A stretch of 64,000 nucleotides of DNA, from the NCBI RefSeq assembly GCF_003751225.1, contig NZ_RJKE01000001.1, positions 8,184,001 to 8,248,000 on the forward strand, in the 5' to 3' direction. The notes under the pieces were generated by a model. The model saw only the letters and a list, made by a program, of their open reading frames with translations. It was not told where the DNA came from and did not search any database. A program made the translations under genes and the position numbers. This document shows, piece after piece, positions 56,501 through 63,855 of this stretch. Source of the stretch: Actinocorallia herbida. Lineage in GTDB: Bacteria; Actinomycetota; Actinomycetes; Streptosporangiales; Streptosporangiaceae. Each line of letters starts with the position of its first letter. Positions within the stretch are counted from its first letter, which is position 1.

Positions 56501-57133
56501 GTCCGCCTCACCGAGCAGTCCTTGCTGGCCGCGGGCGGCGACCCGGAGGCGATGGACCTGGACGAGGACTTCCTGCGCGCCCTCGAGTACGGCATGCCCC
56601 CGGCGGGCGGCCTCGGCCTCGGGATGGACCGGCTGATCATGACGCTCACCGGCCGTCCCATCCGCGACGTCGTCGCCTTCCCGCTTCCGGGCCGCGGGCG
56701 TGAACCGCTCTTAGGCGTCGGCTTTGCGGGCCACCCACAGCGCCCAGATCAGGAGGGGGATCTGGAGTGGCAGCCTCGCCTGCGCGATGAGGCGCAGAGG
56801 CAGCGGCTTGTCCTTCCAGTCGCGCGCCATCCGCACGTTCGCGGGGAACACCGCGGCGAACAGCCCGGCGGCGGCGAGCCCGCCGAGCCTGCGGGTGCTC
56901 GGGACGGCCACCGCGGCGGCCACCGCGAGTTCCGCGATCCCGCTCAGGTGCGTCCACGAGCGCGGTGTGCCGGGCAGGCCCTTGGGGATGATGGCGTCGA
57001 ACTGCCTGGGCGCGATGAAGTGCAGCGCCCCCGCCACGGCGAGCAGCGCGCTCAGCCGCAGCGCCGGGGTCTGGGAGCGGTCGGCGGTCTCTGTCATGGG
57101 GGCAAACTAACCCACGAGTCACTTAGTGGATAG
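53507..57133 (+). CDS. lysX: bifunctional lysyl-tRNA synthetase / phosphatidylglycerol lysyltransferase (LysX)
   Basis: LysX charges tRNA-Lys and transfers lysine to phosphatidylglycerol, giving resistance to cationic peptides. N-terminal membrane helices (about 1-220), then the DUF2156 transferase domain (about 240-560), an OB-fold (GRITRLRRHGGLCFAVLRDE) and the class II LysRS core with motif 2 FELGRSFRNEG and motif 3 GLGLGMDRLI. ATG 53507 follows GGGGGAAAG. Homology ends near 56700 (VVAFPLPG); the frame then runs 140 more codons antisense to the DoxX-like gene, probably by a lost stop or an indel. Confidence 0.92.
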   Translation: MRNALDHWRTVAPSIVFWYVRLSGFLSIIAWISSDLIQDLLGIWALRWLVLLGWAPSLPYGLALVLLSYGIRRRKKAAWRIVCVLFGAVFLLSVIAALDPTGRTGNALLAAATGLVFAGLLASRDTFDTLPDRANRRLALRVFTGFLVVGVVVGGLLVAATDTDPVGGWWTHVVYAVSQSTFGAAVTGHPVGVQVPSWVDGVLGVLGGGLLVLTVWALFKPAHGEAILTFEEELTARRLLAEYGEEDSLGYFALRRDKDVCAAPQGKAAVSYRVEGAVCLASGDPLGDPDHWDSAIAAWLAMCRAHAWIPGVLSAGRRGAGAYARHGLRALLLGDEAVLDPAAFRLTGHAMRQVRQAVRRTRRAGYTVRVRRHAGIDPGEMAGLVADADRWRDGATERGFSMALGRLGDRADGRCVMVEAFDRDGTRRGLLSFVPWGRAGLSLDLMRRDRTADNGLTELMVATLAAEAPSLGVRRISLNFAVLRSVFEQGGELGAGPVLRLGYWVMSFASRFWQLESLYQSNAKYRPEWVPRYLCFVTSRDAVRIGLAAARAEGFVPTLRKPPLAVAAASPELLAAIDEVEEAAEAARAPSRRLSDEEEARHGKLAEARALGIEPYARTYGRSHTAHALRELFDGLEPGTRTGAVAEVAGRITRLRRHGGLCFAVLRDETGDVQVLLTAALPSYAAWKALIDVGDRVGLRGEVICSDTGELTVSAASWTLLAKCLRPAGRSVKAGRRGPVTDVGLLRLRAAAVGAVRDALRARGFLEVETPMLHRVHGGAAARPFRTRLGAHDLPLYLRIAPELYLKRLLAGGAGPVFELGRSFRNEGLSARHSPEFTMLEAYEPGGTYDTMADLVRHLVVEAARAALGTSVLDRPGLSCDLAEPWRTVTVHGAVSTALGAEIDPGTPAADLLGHAAAHGLAADPDWSAGRLVVALFEHLVEGALTGPTFVRDFPAETVPLARPHARDPRLAEKWDLIVGGLEVGTAFSELIDPVLQRVRLTEQSLLAAGGDPEAMDLDEDFLRALEYGMPPAGGLGLGMDRLIMTLTGRPIRDVVAFPLPGRGREPLLGVGFAGHPQRPDQEGDLEWQPRLRDEAQRQRLVLPVARHPHVRGEHRGEQPGGGEPAEPAGARDGHRGGHREFRDPAQVRPRARCAGQALGDDGVELPGRDEVQRPRHGEQRAQPQRRGLGAVGGLCHGGKLTHESLSG
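56711..57097 (-). CDS. DoxX-like small membrane protein
   Basis: A 128-residue protein with about four hydrophobic segments (about 13-29, 50-68, 72-88, 106-120). The LSALLAVAGALHFIAPRQFDAIIP opening (two parts: LSALLAVAGALHF, IAPRQFDAIIP) and SGIAELAVA resemble the DoxX/DoxD-like family. Its frame has typical codon use; the 3' part of the lysX frame on the other strand does not, so this is the real gene here. Weak ribosome binding site. Confidence 0.75.
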   Translation of the reverse strand: MTETADRSQTPALRLSALLAVAGALHFIAPRQFDAIIPKGLPGTPRSWTHLSGIAELAVAAAVAVPSTRRLGGLAAAGLFAAVFPANVRMARDWKDKPLPLRLIAQARLPLQIPLLIWALWVARKADA

Positions 57134-57166
57134 AGTGCGCGCCGGAACGACATTCGGGAGGGCGAC

Positions 57167-57934
57167 ATGCGGACGGGACTCGAAGGCAAGACGGCACTGA
57201 TCACGGGTGCGTCGCGCGGCATAGGCAAGGCGATCGCCTTCGCCCTGGCCGAGGAGGGCGCCAACGTGGTGCTCACCTCGCGCAGGCAGGAGTCGCTGGA
57301 CGAGGTGGCCGCGGAGATCAAGGCCGCGCACCCCGGCGCGGGCGTCCTCGCCAAGGCCGCGCACGTCGGCGACGCGGCGGCGGCCTCGGCCGCGATCGAC
57401 GCGGCGATCACCGCGTTCGGCGGCCTCGACGTCCTGGTGAACAACGCCGGGGTCAGCCCCCACTTCGGGCCCCTGGTGGAGATCGACGCGGGCCAGGCGG
57501 CCAAGACCGTCGAGATCAACCAGTACGGGGTCGTGCTGTGGACCCAGCTCGCCTGGAAGGCCGCGATGGAGCGCCACGGCGGCACGGTGATCAACATCGC
57601 CAGCATCGGCGGCATGGTGACCGAGCACAACATCGGTTACTACAACGCCACCAAGGCCGCGGTCATCCACCTCACCCGGCAGTTCGCGGTGGAGCTCGCG
57701 CCCAAGGTCCGGGTCAACGCGATCGCGCCCGGCCTGGTGAAGACCAAGCTCGCCTCGGGCCTGTGGGAAGGCAACGAGGACTCCATCGCCAAGGCCCTTC
57801 CGCTCGGCCGCCTCGGCGTGCCCGAGGACATCGCGGGCGCCGCGGTGTTCCTCGCCGGAGAATGCTCGTCCTGGATGACCGGCCAGACCATGGTCGTCGA
57901 CGGCGGCTCGGTGATCCGCCCGGCGATCGCCTGA
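57167..57934 (+). CDS. SDR-family oxidoreductase
   Basis: A 255-residue classical SDR: cofactor motif TGASRGIGKAIA (about 14-25), NNAG, catalytic Ser in IASIGG and YNATK. The C-terminus is GQTMVVDGGSVI, as in FabG-like enzymes. GGGAGG lies before the ATG. It is co-directional with the LLM oxidoreductase (17-bp gap), so they likely share an operon. Substrate unknown; lipid or ketone reduction is plausible. Confidence 0.92.
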   Translation: MRTGLEGKTALITGASRGIGKAIAFALAEEGANVVLTSRRQESLDEVAAEIKAAHPGAGVLAKAAHVGDAAAASAAIDAAITAFGGLDVLVNNAGVSPHFGPLVEIDAGQAAKTVEINQYGVVLWTQLAWKAAMERHGGTVINIASIGGMVTEHNIGYYNATKAAVIHLTRQFAVELAPKVRVNAIAPGLVKTKLASGLWEGNEDSIAKALPLGRLGVPEDIAGAAVFLAGECSSWMTGQTMVVDGGSVIRPAIA

Positions 57935-57951
57935 CCCTCGAGGAGGCTCGC

Positions 57952-58899
57952 ATGAACTGGGGACTGACCATTCCGCTGCCCGGCGTCAAGCTCGCCGATC
58001 ACCGGACGCTCGTGGAGGAACTGCCCGGCCTCGGCTACACCGACGTCTGGTCGGCCGAGACCAACGGCAACGACGGCTTCACCCCGCTCGCCCTGGCGTC
58101 CCAGTGGGCGCCGGGCCTGCGGCTCGGCCCGGCGATCGTGCCGGTCTACACCCGCGGCCCCGCCCTGCTCGCCCAGCAGGCCGCCACCCTCGCCGACCTG
58201 GCTCCCGGCCGCTTCATCCTCGGCATCGGCACCTCGAGCGACACCATCGTGGAGCGCTGGAACGGCATCCCGTTCACCGAGCCGTTCGCCCGCGTCCGCG
58301 ACACGCTGCGCTTCCTGCGCCGCGCGCTCGCCGGGGAGAAGGTGACCGACGAGGCGCTCGGCGTGAAGGGCTTCAAGCTGGAGTCGGCCCCCGAGGTCGC
58401 GCCGCGGATCGCGCTCGCCGCGCTGCGCCCCGGCATGCTGCGCCTCGCCGCCCGCGAGGCCGACGCCGCCATCACCAACTGGCTCTCGGCCGACGACGTG
58501 CGCACCGTCCGCGCGGCGTTCCACCCCGACAAGGAACTCCTCGCCCGGCTGTTCGTCGTCCCGACCTCGGACGCCGAGGAGGCCCGCCGCCTGGGCCGCT
58601 GGATGATCACCTCGTACCTGAACGTGCCCGTCTACCGCGCCTTCCACGAGTGGCTCGGCCGCGGCGACGCGCTCGGCCCGATGTTCGACACGTGGGCCGC
58701 CGGCGACCGCCAGGGCGCGCTCAAGGCCATCCCCGACGAGGTCGTCGACGACCTCGTCATCCACGGCTCCCCGGCCGAGTGCCGGGCCCGCATCGAGGCC
58801 TACGTCGCCAACGGTCTCACCACTCCCATCCTGATGCTCCTCCCCAACTCCCAGCTCAACGGCTTCGACGCCGTCCGGGCCCTGGCGCCCAACGCCTGA
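57952..58899 (+). CDS. LLM-class flavin/F420-dependent oxidoreductase
   Basis: A 315-residue luciferase-like TIM-barrel enzyme opening MNWGLTIPLPGV, with LGPAIVPVYTRGPALLAQQAATL and GRFILGIGTSSDTIVERWNG, typical of F420-dependent mycobacterial-type LLM proteins. GAGGAGG lies 5 bp before the ATG. Probably F420-dependent given the lineage, but FMN cannot be excluded. A terminator follows directly. Confidence 0.92.
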   Translation: MNWGLTIPLPGVKLADHRTLVEELPGLGYTDVWSAETNGNDGFTPLALASQWAPGLRLGPAIVPVYTRGPALLAQQAATLADLAPGRFILGIGTSSDTIVERWNGIPFTEPFARVRDTLRFLRRALAGEKVTDEALGVKGFKLESAPEVAPRIALAALRPGMLRLAAREADAAITNWLSADDVRTVRAAFHPDKELLARLFVVPTSDAEEARRLGRWMITSYLNVPVYRAFHEWLGRGDALGPMFDTWAAGDRQGALKAIPDEVVDDLVIHGSPAECRARIEAYVANGLTTPILMLLPNSQLNGFDAVRALAPNA

Positions 58900-58908
58900 C
58901 CCGCCCCC

Positions 58909-58937
58909 GCGCCCGGCCCCTCACCGGGGCCGGGCGC
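58909..58937. terminator. terminator between LLM oxidoreductase and kinase
   Basis: A perfect 12-bp stem (GCGCCCGGCCCC / GGGGCCGGGCGC) with loop TCACC lies in the 46-bp gap between converging genes, so it may serve both. It has no clear U-tract. Confidence 0.7.
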
Positions 58938-58945
58938 GGCCGCCT

Positions 58946-60532
58946 TCACGCATACACCTTCACGGCTTCGCTGACGACGGCCACGGCGCCGTCGAGGCAG
59001 GCGCTCTCCTCGTCCTCGGGTTCTTTGGCGTAGGGCCGGAGGTAGGAGGTCGTGAGTATGACGTTGTGGACCCTCGTGACCACCCTGCACGTCACCGTCT
59101 TGCCGAGTCCTTCGTCGACGAAGACGCGATGGTAGGCGGCATCTCCGAGGCCGTTGCGGTTCTCCAGTAGCAACGTCCGGCCCTGCCGGCCGTCGCCGTC
59201 GTTCTGGAATTCCTGTTCATAGGACCACCGCGCCGCTCCGATGGGGTCCACGTCACCCACGACGCTCGCAACGCGCACTTCCAGTCTGAGGTAGAAAACG
59301 TCGTCGGCCGATCCGTAGGAGCACGACCCCGCCCTTGTTCCGCCGAACTCCTCTCGGCTTCCCTTGGGGACGTACTCGAGGAAGGTGGCCTCGGCCACGT
59401 GGTCGCAGGCCCCGCGCGGGAGCTCCTCCCAGACTCCGTCTCCGTCCGCCGCGGCACTCGGCGACGCGGTCGGATCCGGAGAGGTGGCCACCGCCGCGGG
59501 CGAGGACGGACCGGACCCCGCGCCCTGTTCGGGGCCCCCGGGGATCACCCAGGAGAGCAGCCCCGCGACCGCGACCGCGACCGCGACGACCACGGCCCCC
59601 CACCGGTACGCCTGCGCCCCGGCCTCCTGGCGGCGGCGGACAGAGGGCCGCCGCTCCGGCAGAACCGGCGGAACCGGCGAAGCCGACGGACGCACGAAGG
59701 CTCCAGACCCGCCCGCAGGACCGGGCTCCGGCAACGACACGGGAGGCAGGTCGCTGAGCGGGGCCGTCAGCAGCGTCAGCAGGGTGGGTGCCGAAGGGCG
59801 CCCGTCCGGGCCGTGCCCAAGGGCCGCGCCGACGGCCTCCCGCACCTCGGGCGGCATCCCTTCGGACTCGTGCAGGATCTTCCGGATCGCGCCGGGGGCC
59901 AGGTGCGACCAGTACGCGCGCCGGCCCGTCGCGGCGAAGGCGACGGTCGCGCCCCAGGCGAAGACGTCGGCGGGCGTCCCGACCCGGCCGTCGGCGAGGA
60001 GTTCGGGGGCCATGTAGGCGAGCGTGCCCGCGGCCCTGCCCGTCGTCGTGAACCGGGTGGCGTCGAGGGCGTGCGCGATCCCGAAGTCGATGACGACGGG
60101 CCGCCCCTCGGCCATGACCACGTTCTCCGGCTTCAGGTCGCGGTGCACGCAACCCGCCGCGTGGATCGCGGCGAGGGCCTCGGCGAGGCCGAGCGCGAGC
60201 GTCCGCAGCTCCTCCCCGCGCAGCGGTCCCCGATCGGCCACGAAGGCCCCCAGCGTCCTCCCCTGGACGTACCGGGTCGCGAGGTAGACCGTCTCACCGT
60301 CGCCTTCCGCCGCGACGAGCTCGGCCACGTACGGGCTCGTCACGCGGCGCATCGTCGCCGCCTCGCGGCCGAGCCTCGCCCGCACGTCGGCCCGGTCGGC
60401 GAGCTCCGGCCGCAGCACCTTGACGGCCAGCACCCGCCCGTCGACGTCGCGGCACAGGAACACCTCTCCCATCCCACCGGCACCGAGGCGCTCCAAGGGG
60501 CGATACGGACCGATCCGCTCGGGCAGCACCAT
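58946..60532 (-). CDS. serine/threonine protein kinase with DUF3558-like sensor
   Basis: A 528-residue kinase, about 1-260 catalytic (GAGGMGEVF, AVKVLRPE, HRDLKPENVVM, VIDFGIAH). A linker and one membrane helix (about 306-326) precede an outer domain with two Cys (PRGACDHV, AGSCSYGS), reminiscent of DUF3558 lipoproteins. ATG 60532 is chosen; ATG 60544 is also in frame. It is divergent from the CrtC/AttH-like gene; a KstR-like palindrome lies between them. Confidence 0.92.
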   Translation of the reverse strand: MVLPERIGPYRPLERLGAGGMGEVFLCRDVDGRVLAVKVLRPELADRADVRARLGREAATMRRVTSPYVAELVAAEGDGETVYLATRYVQGRTLGAFVADRGPLRGEELRTLALGLAEALAAIHAAGCVHRDLKPENVVMAEGRPVVIDFGIAHALDATRFTTTGRAAGTLAYMAPELLADGRVGTPADVFAWGATVAFAATGRRAYWSHLAPGAIRKILHESEGMPPEVREAVGAALGHGPDGRPSAPTLLTLLTAPLSDLPPVSLPEPGPAGGSGAFVRPSASPVPPVLPERRPSVRRRQEAGAQAYRWGAVVVAVAVAVAGLLSWVIPGGPEQGAGSGPSSPAAVATSPDPTASPSAAADGDGVWEELPRGACDHVAEATFLEYVPKGSREEFGGTRAGSCSYGSADDVFYLRLEVRVASVVGDVDPIGAARWSYEQEFQNDGDGRQGRTLLLENRNGLGDAAYHRVFVDEGLGKTVTCRVVTRVHNVILTTSYLRPYAKEPEDEESACLDGAVAVVSEAVKVYA

Positions 60533-60607
60533 GGCCCAGATCATGACATTCCATGACCACGCGGCCCACCGGTTCGGCGGGAGCGCCGCCGGGAAAGCCG
60601 ATGAATT

Positions 60608-60621
60608 TAGAACTTGTTCTA
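60608..60621. promoter_or_regulatory. KstR-like operator (TAGAACTTGTTCTA)
   Basis: The 14-bp palindrome fits the KstR consensus TnnAACnnGTTnTA at every fixed position. It is 85 bp upstream of the CrtC/AttH-like gene and 76 bp upstream of the kinase. KstR controls sterol catabolism in mycobacteria and rhodococci. The match is read directly; binding is inferred, and related TetR proteins share this motif. Confidence 0.6.
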
Positions 60622-60705
60622 CTTATGGGTCGGTCGGGATAGTGGTCCTGCGTCTTCGCGCGCCCCCGAACGCGCGAGGTCCTCGACGAGGAAAGGCCCG
60701 CCCCG

Positions 60706-61803
60706 ATGATCGGTCCCCTGGACGAGTACCCCATCCACCAGGCCCCCCTGCCCATGGCCTGGGCCGCCACCAGCGACCGCAACTTCTACGACCGCTGCTA
60801 CTTCAACGCCCACGACCGGACCGGCGACGTCTTCGTCATCACCGGCGCCGGCTACTACCCCAACCTCGGCACCAAGGACGCCTTCGTACTCGTGCGGCGC
60901 GGGAGCGCCCAGACCGTCGTGCGCCTCGGCGACGCCATCGACGGGGACCGGCTGAACCAGCGGGTCGGGCCCTACCGGATCGAGGTGCTCGAACCGCTGA
61001 AGAGGCTCCGCGTCGTCCTGGAGGAGACCGAGGGCATCGCCGTGGACCTCACCTGGGAAGGGTCCTTCGACGTCGTCCAGGAGCAGCCGCACCTCATGCG
61101 CACCGGCGGCCGGGTCACCCTCGACGCCCAGCGCTTCGCCCAGGTCGGGACCTGGAGCGGCACGGTGACCGTCGACGGTGCGGAGATCGCGGTGACGCCC
61201 GACAGGTGGGTCGGCACCCGTGACCGGTCGTGGGGCATCCGTCCCGTCGGGGAGGCGGAGCCGCCGGGACGGCCCGCCGATCCGCCCTTCGAAGGCATGT
61301 GGTGGACCTACGTCCCCATGCGGTTCGACGACTACGCGATCGTCCTGATCATGCAGGAGCAGCCCGACGGCTTCCGCACCCTCAACGACTGCACACGGGT
61401 CTGGAAGGACGGCCGGGTGGAGCAGCTCGGGTGGCCACGCGTCCAGGTCCGGTACGCGCCCGGAACCCGCACCCCCACCGGCGCGACCATCACCTGCACC
61501 GCCCCTACCGGTGAACCCGTCGTCTTGGAGGTCGAGTCCCTCCTCGCCGTCCCCATCCACGTCGGCGCCGGATACGGCGGCGACCCCGACTGGTCCCACG
61601 GCATGTGGAAAGGCCCCGACTTCGTCGAACGGGCCACCTACGACGTCACGTCCCCCGACATCGCGGGCCGCTTCATGTTCGGCGTCATCGACCACGTCGC
61701 CCGCGCCACCTGCGACGGCGCCGAAGGCTGGGGCCTCTTCGAACACGCCGCCATGGGCCGCCACGACCCCACGGGCTTCGCCGACTGGTTCGGCGTGGCG
61801 TAA
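60706..61803 (+). CDS. CrtC/AttH-like beta-rich protein
   Basis: A 365-residue soluble protein I assign loosely to the hydroxyneurosporene synthase (CrtC)/AttH-like superfamily: two lipocalin-like domains, with features such as DRSWGIRPVGE and the C-terminal FGVIDHV. Such proteins often occur with APH-like phosphotransferases in actinomycete lipid and sterol gene sets. The start follows GGAAAGG. It faces the phosphotransferase gene across a shared terminator. Reaction unknown. Confidence 0.65.
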   Translation: MIGPLDEYPIHQAPLPMAWAATSDRNFYDRCYFNAHDRTGDVFVITGAGYYPNLGTKDAFVLVRRGSAQTVVRLGDAIDGDRLNQRVGPYRIEVLEPLKRLRVVLEETEGIAVDLTWEGSFDVVQEQPHLMRTGGRVTLDAQRFAQVGTWSGTVTVDGAEIAVTPDRWVGTRDRSWGIRPVGEAEPPGRPADPPFEGMWWTYVPMRFDDYAIVLIMQEQPDGFRTLNDCTRVWKDGRVEQLGWPRVQVRYAPGTRTPTGATITCTAPTGEPVVLEVESLLAVPIHVGAGYGGDPDWSHGMWKGPDFVERATYDVTSPDIAGRFMFGVIDHVARATCDGAEGWGLFEHAAMGRHDPTGFADWFGVA

Positions 61804-61806
61804 CAC

Positions 61807-61836
61807 GGATCGCCCCGCCTCACGGCGGGGCGATCC
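61807..61836. terminator. bidirectional terminator between converging genes
   Basis: A perfect 13-bp stem (GGATCGCCCCGCC / GGCGGGGCGATCC) with loop TCAC in the 36-bp gap between the CrtC/AttH-like and phosphotransferase genes. Confidence 0.85.
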
Positions 61837-61839
61837 TCC

Positions 61840-62871
61840 TCAGGACAACTCGTCCAGCACGTTCTCCAGGACGCGGGTGGCGGTGTTGTCGTAGGGGAAG
61901 GGGTCGTCCGGGCCCACGAGGCCGTAGTGAATGAAGAGCTGGCCTATCCGGGCCATGACCGCGGCGAATTTGAGCCCGGAGAGCACGTCGTAGGGGCGGA
62001 GGTCGTCCAGGTCGCGGCCCAGGAGGCCGGCGTAGCGGGCGATCGTCTCCTCGCGGGTGGGAAAGCCCGGCAGCCCTTCGGATCCGACGGCCTCCTTGTG
62101 GTGCCGATCGAGGTACAGGTACCAGGACAGGTCCTCTTCCGGCTGGCCGAGGGTGACCATCTCCCAGTCCAGGATGGCCGTGACCTCGCCTTCGACGAAC
62201 AGGAGGTTCCCGATCCTGGAGTCGCCCCACAGCAGCCCCGGCGGCCTCTCCTCTACGGGGGCGTTCGCCCTCAGCCACTCCAGCGCCCTGTCCGCGACGG
62301 GCACCTTCCCGGAGTAGCCCCAGCTCAGATAGTGCTCCCAATAGGCGACGCGCTGGACCCACCCCGTAGGCCCGTACTTCGTCTGGTCCACGTACTCCAG
62401 GCCCTTCACGTCCTGGTGGTGGATCGACGCCATCGCGCGGAGCCCCGCGTCCCACAGGGCGCCCCGCTCGTCCGGGCCGATCTCGGTGACCCACCCTTCC
62501 TGGTGGTAGGTGGGCATGTCGGACGGCGCCCGTCCCGGGTAGGCGGCCATGACGAAGAAGGGGGCGCCCAGGAGCGAGGCGTCGGGCTCGTACCAGAACA
62601 CCTCGGGCACGAGCAGCCCGCGGGAACGGAGCTCCCGCAGGACCTCGTACTGCTCCTCGAAGCGCGGCTCGGGGAAGATCTGGTATCCCGTCGGCGCGAC
62701 CTTGGCGACGTAGTCCGCGCCGCCCGCGGTGAACAGCAGGGTCTCGGCCGAGAACCCGCTCGTCGACGGGGTCTCCAGCCGCTCCACCCGCGCGTCGGGG
62801 AGCCGGCCGGTCAGCCAGCCCTCCAGGACGGCGCGCGTCAGCTCCGGGTCGCGCTGGTCTGGGACGGGCAC
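61840..62871 (-). CDS. APH-like phosphotransferase family protein
   Basis: A 343-residue protein-kinase-like fold of the aminoglycoside phosphotransferase/choline kinase type: catalytic LLWGDSRIGNLLF (Brenner-like D...N) and AILDWEMVTLG (metal Asp). Members fused to or beside acyl-CoA dehydrogenases act in lipid catabolism; resistance to antibiotics is unlikely. GTG 62871 has AGGTGG upstream. A KstR2-like site lies 14-27 bp upstream. Confidence 0.88.
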   Translation of the reverse strand: MPVPDQRDPELTRAVLEGWLTGRLPDARVERLETPSTSGFSAETLLFTAGGADYVAKVAPTGYQIFPEPRFEEQYEVLRELRSRGLLVPEVFWYEPDASLLGAPFFVMAAYPGRAPSDMPTYHQEGWVTEIGPDERGALWDAGLRAMASIHHQDVKGLEYVDQTKYGPTGWVQRVAYWEHYLSWGYSGKVPVADRALEWLRANAPVEERPPGLLWGDSRIGNLLFVEGEVTAILDWEMVTLGQPEEDLSWYLYLDRHHKEAVGSEGLPGFPTREETIARYAGLLGRDLDDLRPYDVLSGLKFAAVMARIGQLFIHYGLVGPDDPFPYDNTATRVLENVLDELS

Positions 62872-62884
62872 GTGAACACCACCT

Positions 62885-62898
62885 AACTAGCGCTTGGT
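62885..62898. promoter_or_regulatory. KstR2-like operator (AACTAGCGCTTGGT)
   Basis: It matches the KstR2 consensus AnCAAGnnCTTGnT at all but one fixed base (T for A at position 4). It sits 14-27 bp upstream of the phosphotransferase start and 57-70 bp before the HAD gene, in their divergent 83-bp gap. Position suits repression; binding is inferred. Confidence 0.55.
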
Positions 62899-62954
62899 CA
62901 TCATTTCACCGCAAGGTAAACCCTCCCGGCCCGCCTGGGAAGGGGCACTCTAAA

Positions 62955-63602
62955 ATGCGAGAAGTGAAGATCAAGGCGGTTTTCTTCGACATCGGCGAGA
63001 CCCTCATCAACGAGGGCCGGATCTACGACGCCTGGGCGGACTGGCTCGGCGTCCCCCGCCACACCTTCCACGCCGTCCTCGGCGGGGTCATCGCCCGCGG
63101 CGAGAACCACATGAACGTCTTCGAGCACTTCCGCCCCGGCTTCGACCTCGCCGCCGAGGAGGCCGCGCGCGCCGCGGCGGGCGTCCCGAACGGCTTCGGC
63201 GCCGAGGACCTGTACCCCGACGCCCGCCGGTGCCTCGCCGCCCTGCGCCGGGCGGGCCTCCTCGTCGGCGTCGCGGGCAACCAGCCGCGCGAGGCCGCCG
63301 CCCGGTTCGCCGCCCTCGGCCTGGAATCGGACATCGCGGCGATGTCCGCCGAATGGGGTGTGGAGAAGCCCTCCCCCGCGTTCTTCACCCGGCTCTGCGC
63401 GGAGGCGTCCCTCCCCGCCTCCGAAATCCTCTACGTGGGCGACCGCGTCGACAACGACGTCGTTCCCGCCGCCGCCCACGGCCTCCAGACCGCCTTCCTC
63501 CTACGCGGCCCCTGGGCCCACGTCCAATCCCTCGCCCCCCTCCCCGTCCCCCCCACGTACGCCCTTCCCGACCTGGACACCCTGGTCTCTCTCCTCACCT
63601 GA
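62955..63602 (+). CDS. HAD-superfamily hydrolase
   Basis: A 215-residue HAD protein. Motif I is FFDIGETL (nucleophile Asp; the second position is Gly, not Asp, as in many REG-2-like HADs), motif III Lys is in WGVEKPSPAFF and motif IV is YVGDRVDNDV. Cap domain about 30-95. ATG follows GGAAGGGG with 9-10 bp spacing. It is divergent from the phosphotransferase. Phosphatase-like; substrate unknown. Confidence 0.88.
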   Translation: MREVKIKAVFFDIGETLINEGRIYDAWADWLGVPRHTFHAVLGGVIARGENHMNVFEHFRPGFDLAAEEAARAAAGVPNGFGAEDLYPDARRCLAALRRAGLLVGVAGNQPREAAARFAALGLESDIAAMSAEWGVEKPSPAFFTRLCAEASLPASEILYVGDRVDNDVVPAAAHGLQTAFLLRGPWAHVQSLAPLPVPPTYALPDLDTLVSLLT

Positions 63603-63855
63603 CACCGCCCCGCCCGGCACGGCGCCGACCTGCCACCCGACGCCGCCCGCCCTCCCCCACCCGAGCGCGAGGCGCCCAGCGGCGCTCGGGCGAGACGCCC
63701 AGCACCCCTTTCCCGCTCAGGTGGCGGCCGTGCCGTGTCGAAGATCGTTGACGATTGGACGGGATTCCCCGGCACGGGAGCCGAGCACGTCCTGCGAGTG
63801 ACGGAGCCGGACCCGTCACCGCGGCAGCCCCGCGGCACCCGCCCGGGAGAAGCCC
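63603..63855. other. intergenic region after the HAD gene
   Basis: 253 bp of very high GC with no gene I can support. TTGACG at 63750-63755 looks like a -35 box, but no matching -10 is seen. Confidence 0.4.

Noticed and set aside
61840-62871. Aminoglycoside resistance gene
   Set aside because: The protein is APH-like only in fold; context and operator point to lipid metabolism, and no aminoglycoside-specific feature is seen.
63750-63790. Promoter with TTGACG near the right edge
   Set aside because: No suitable -10 element at 16-19 bp spacing.
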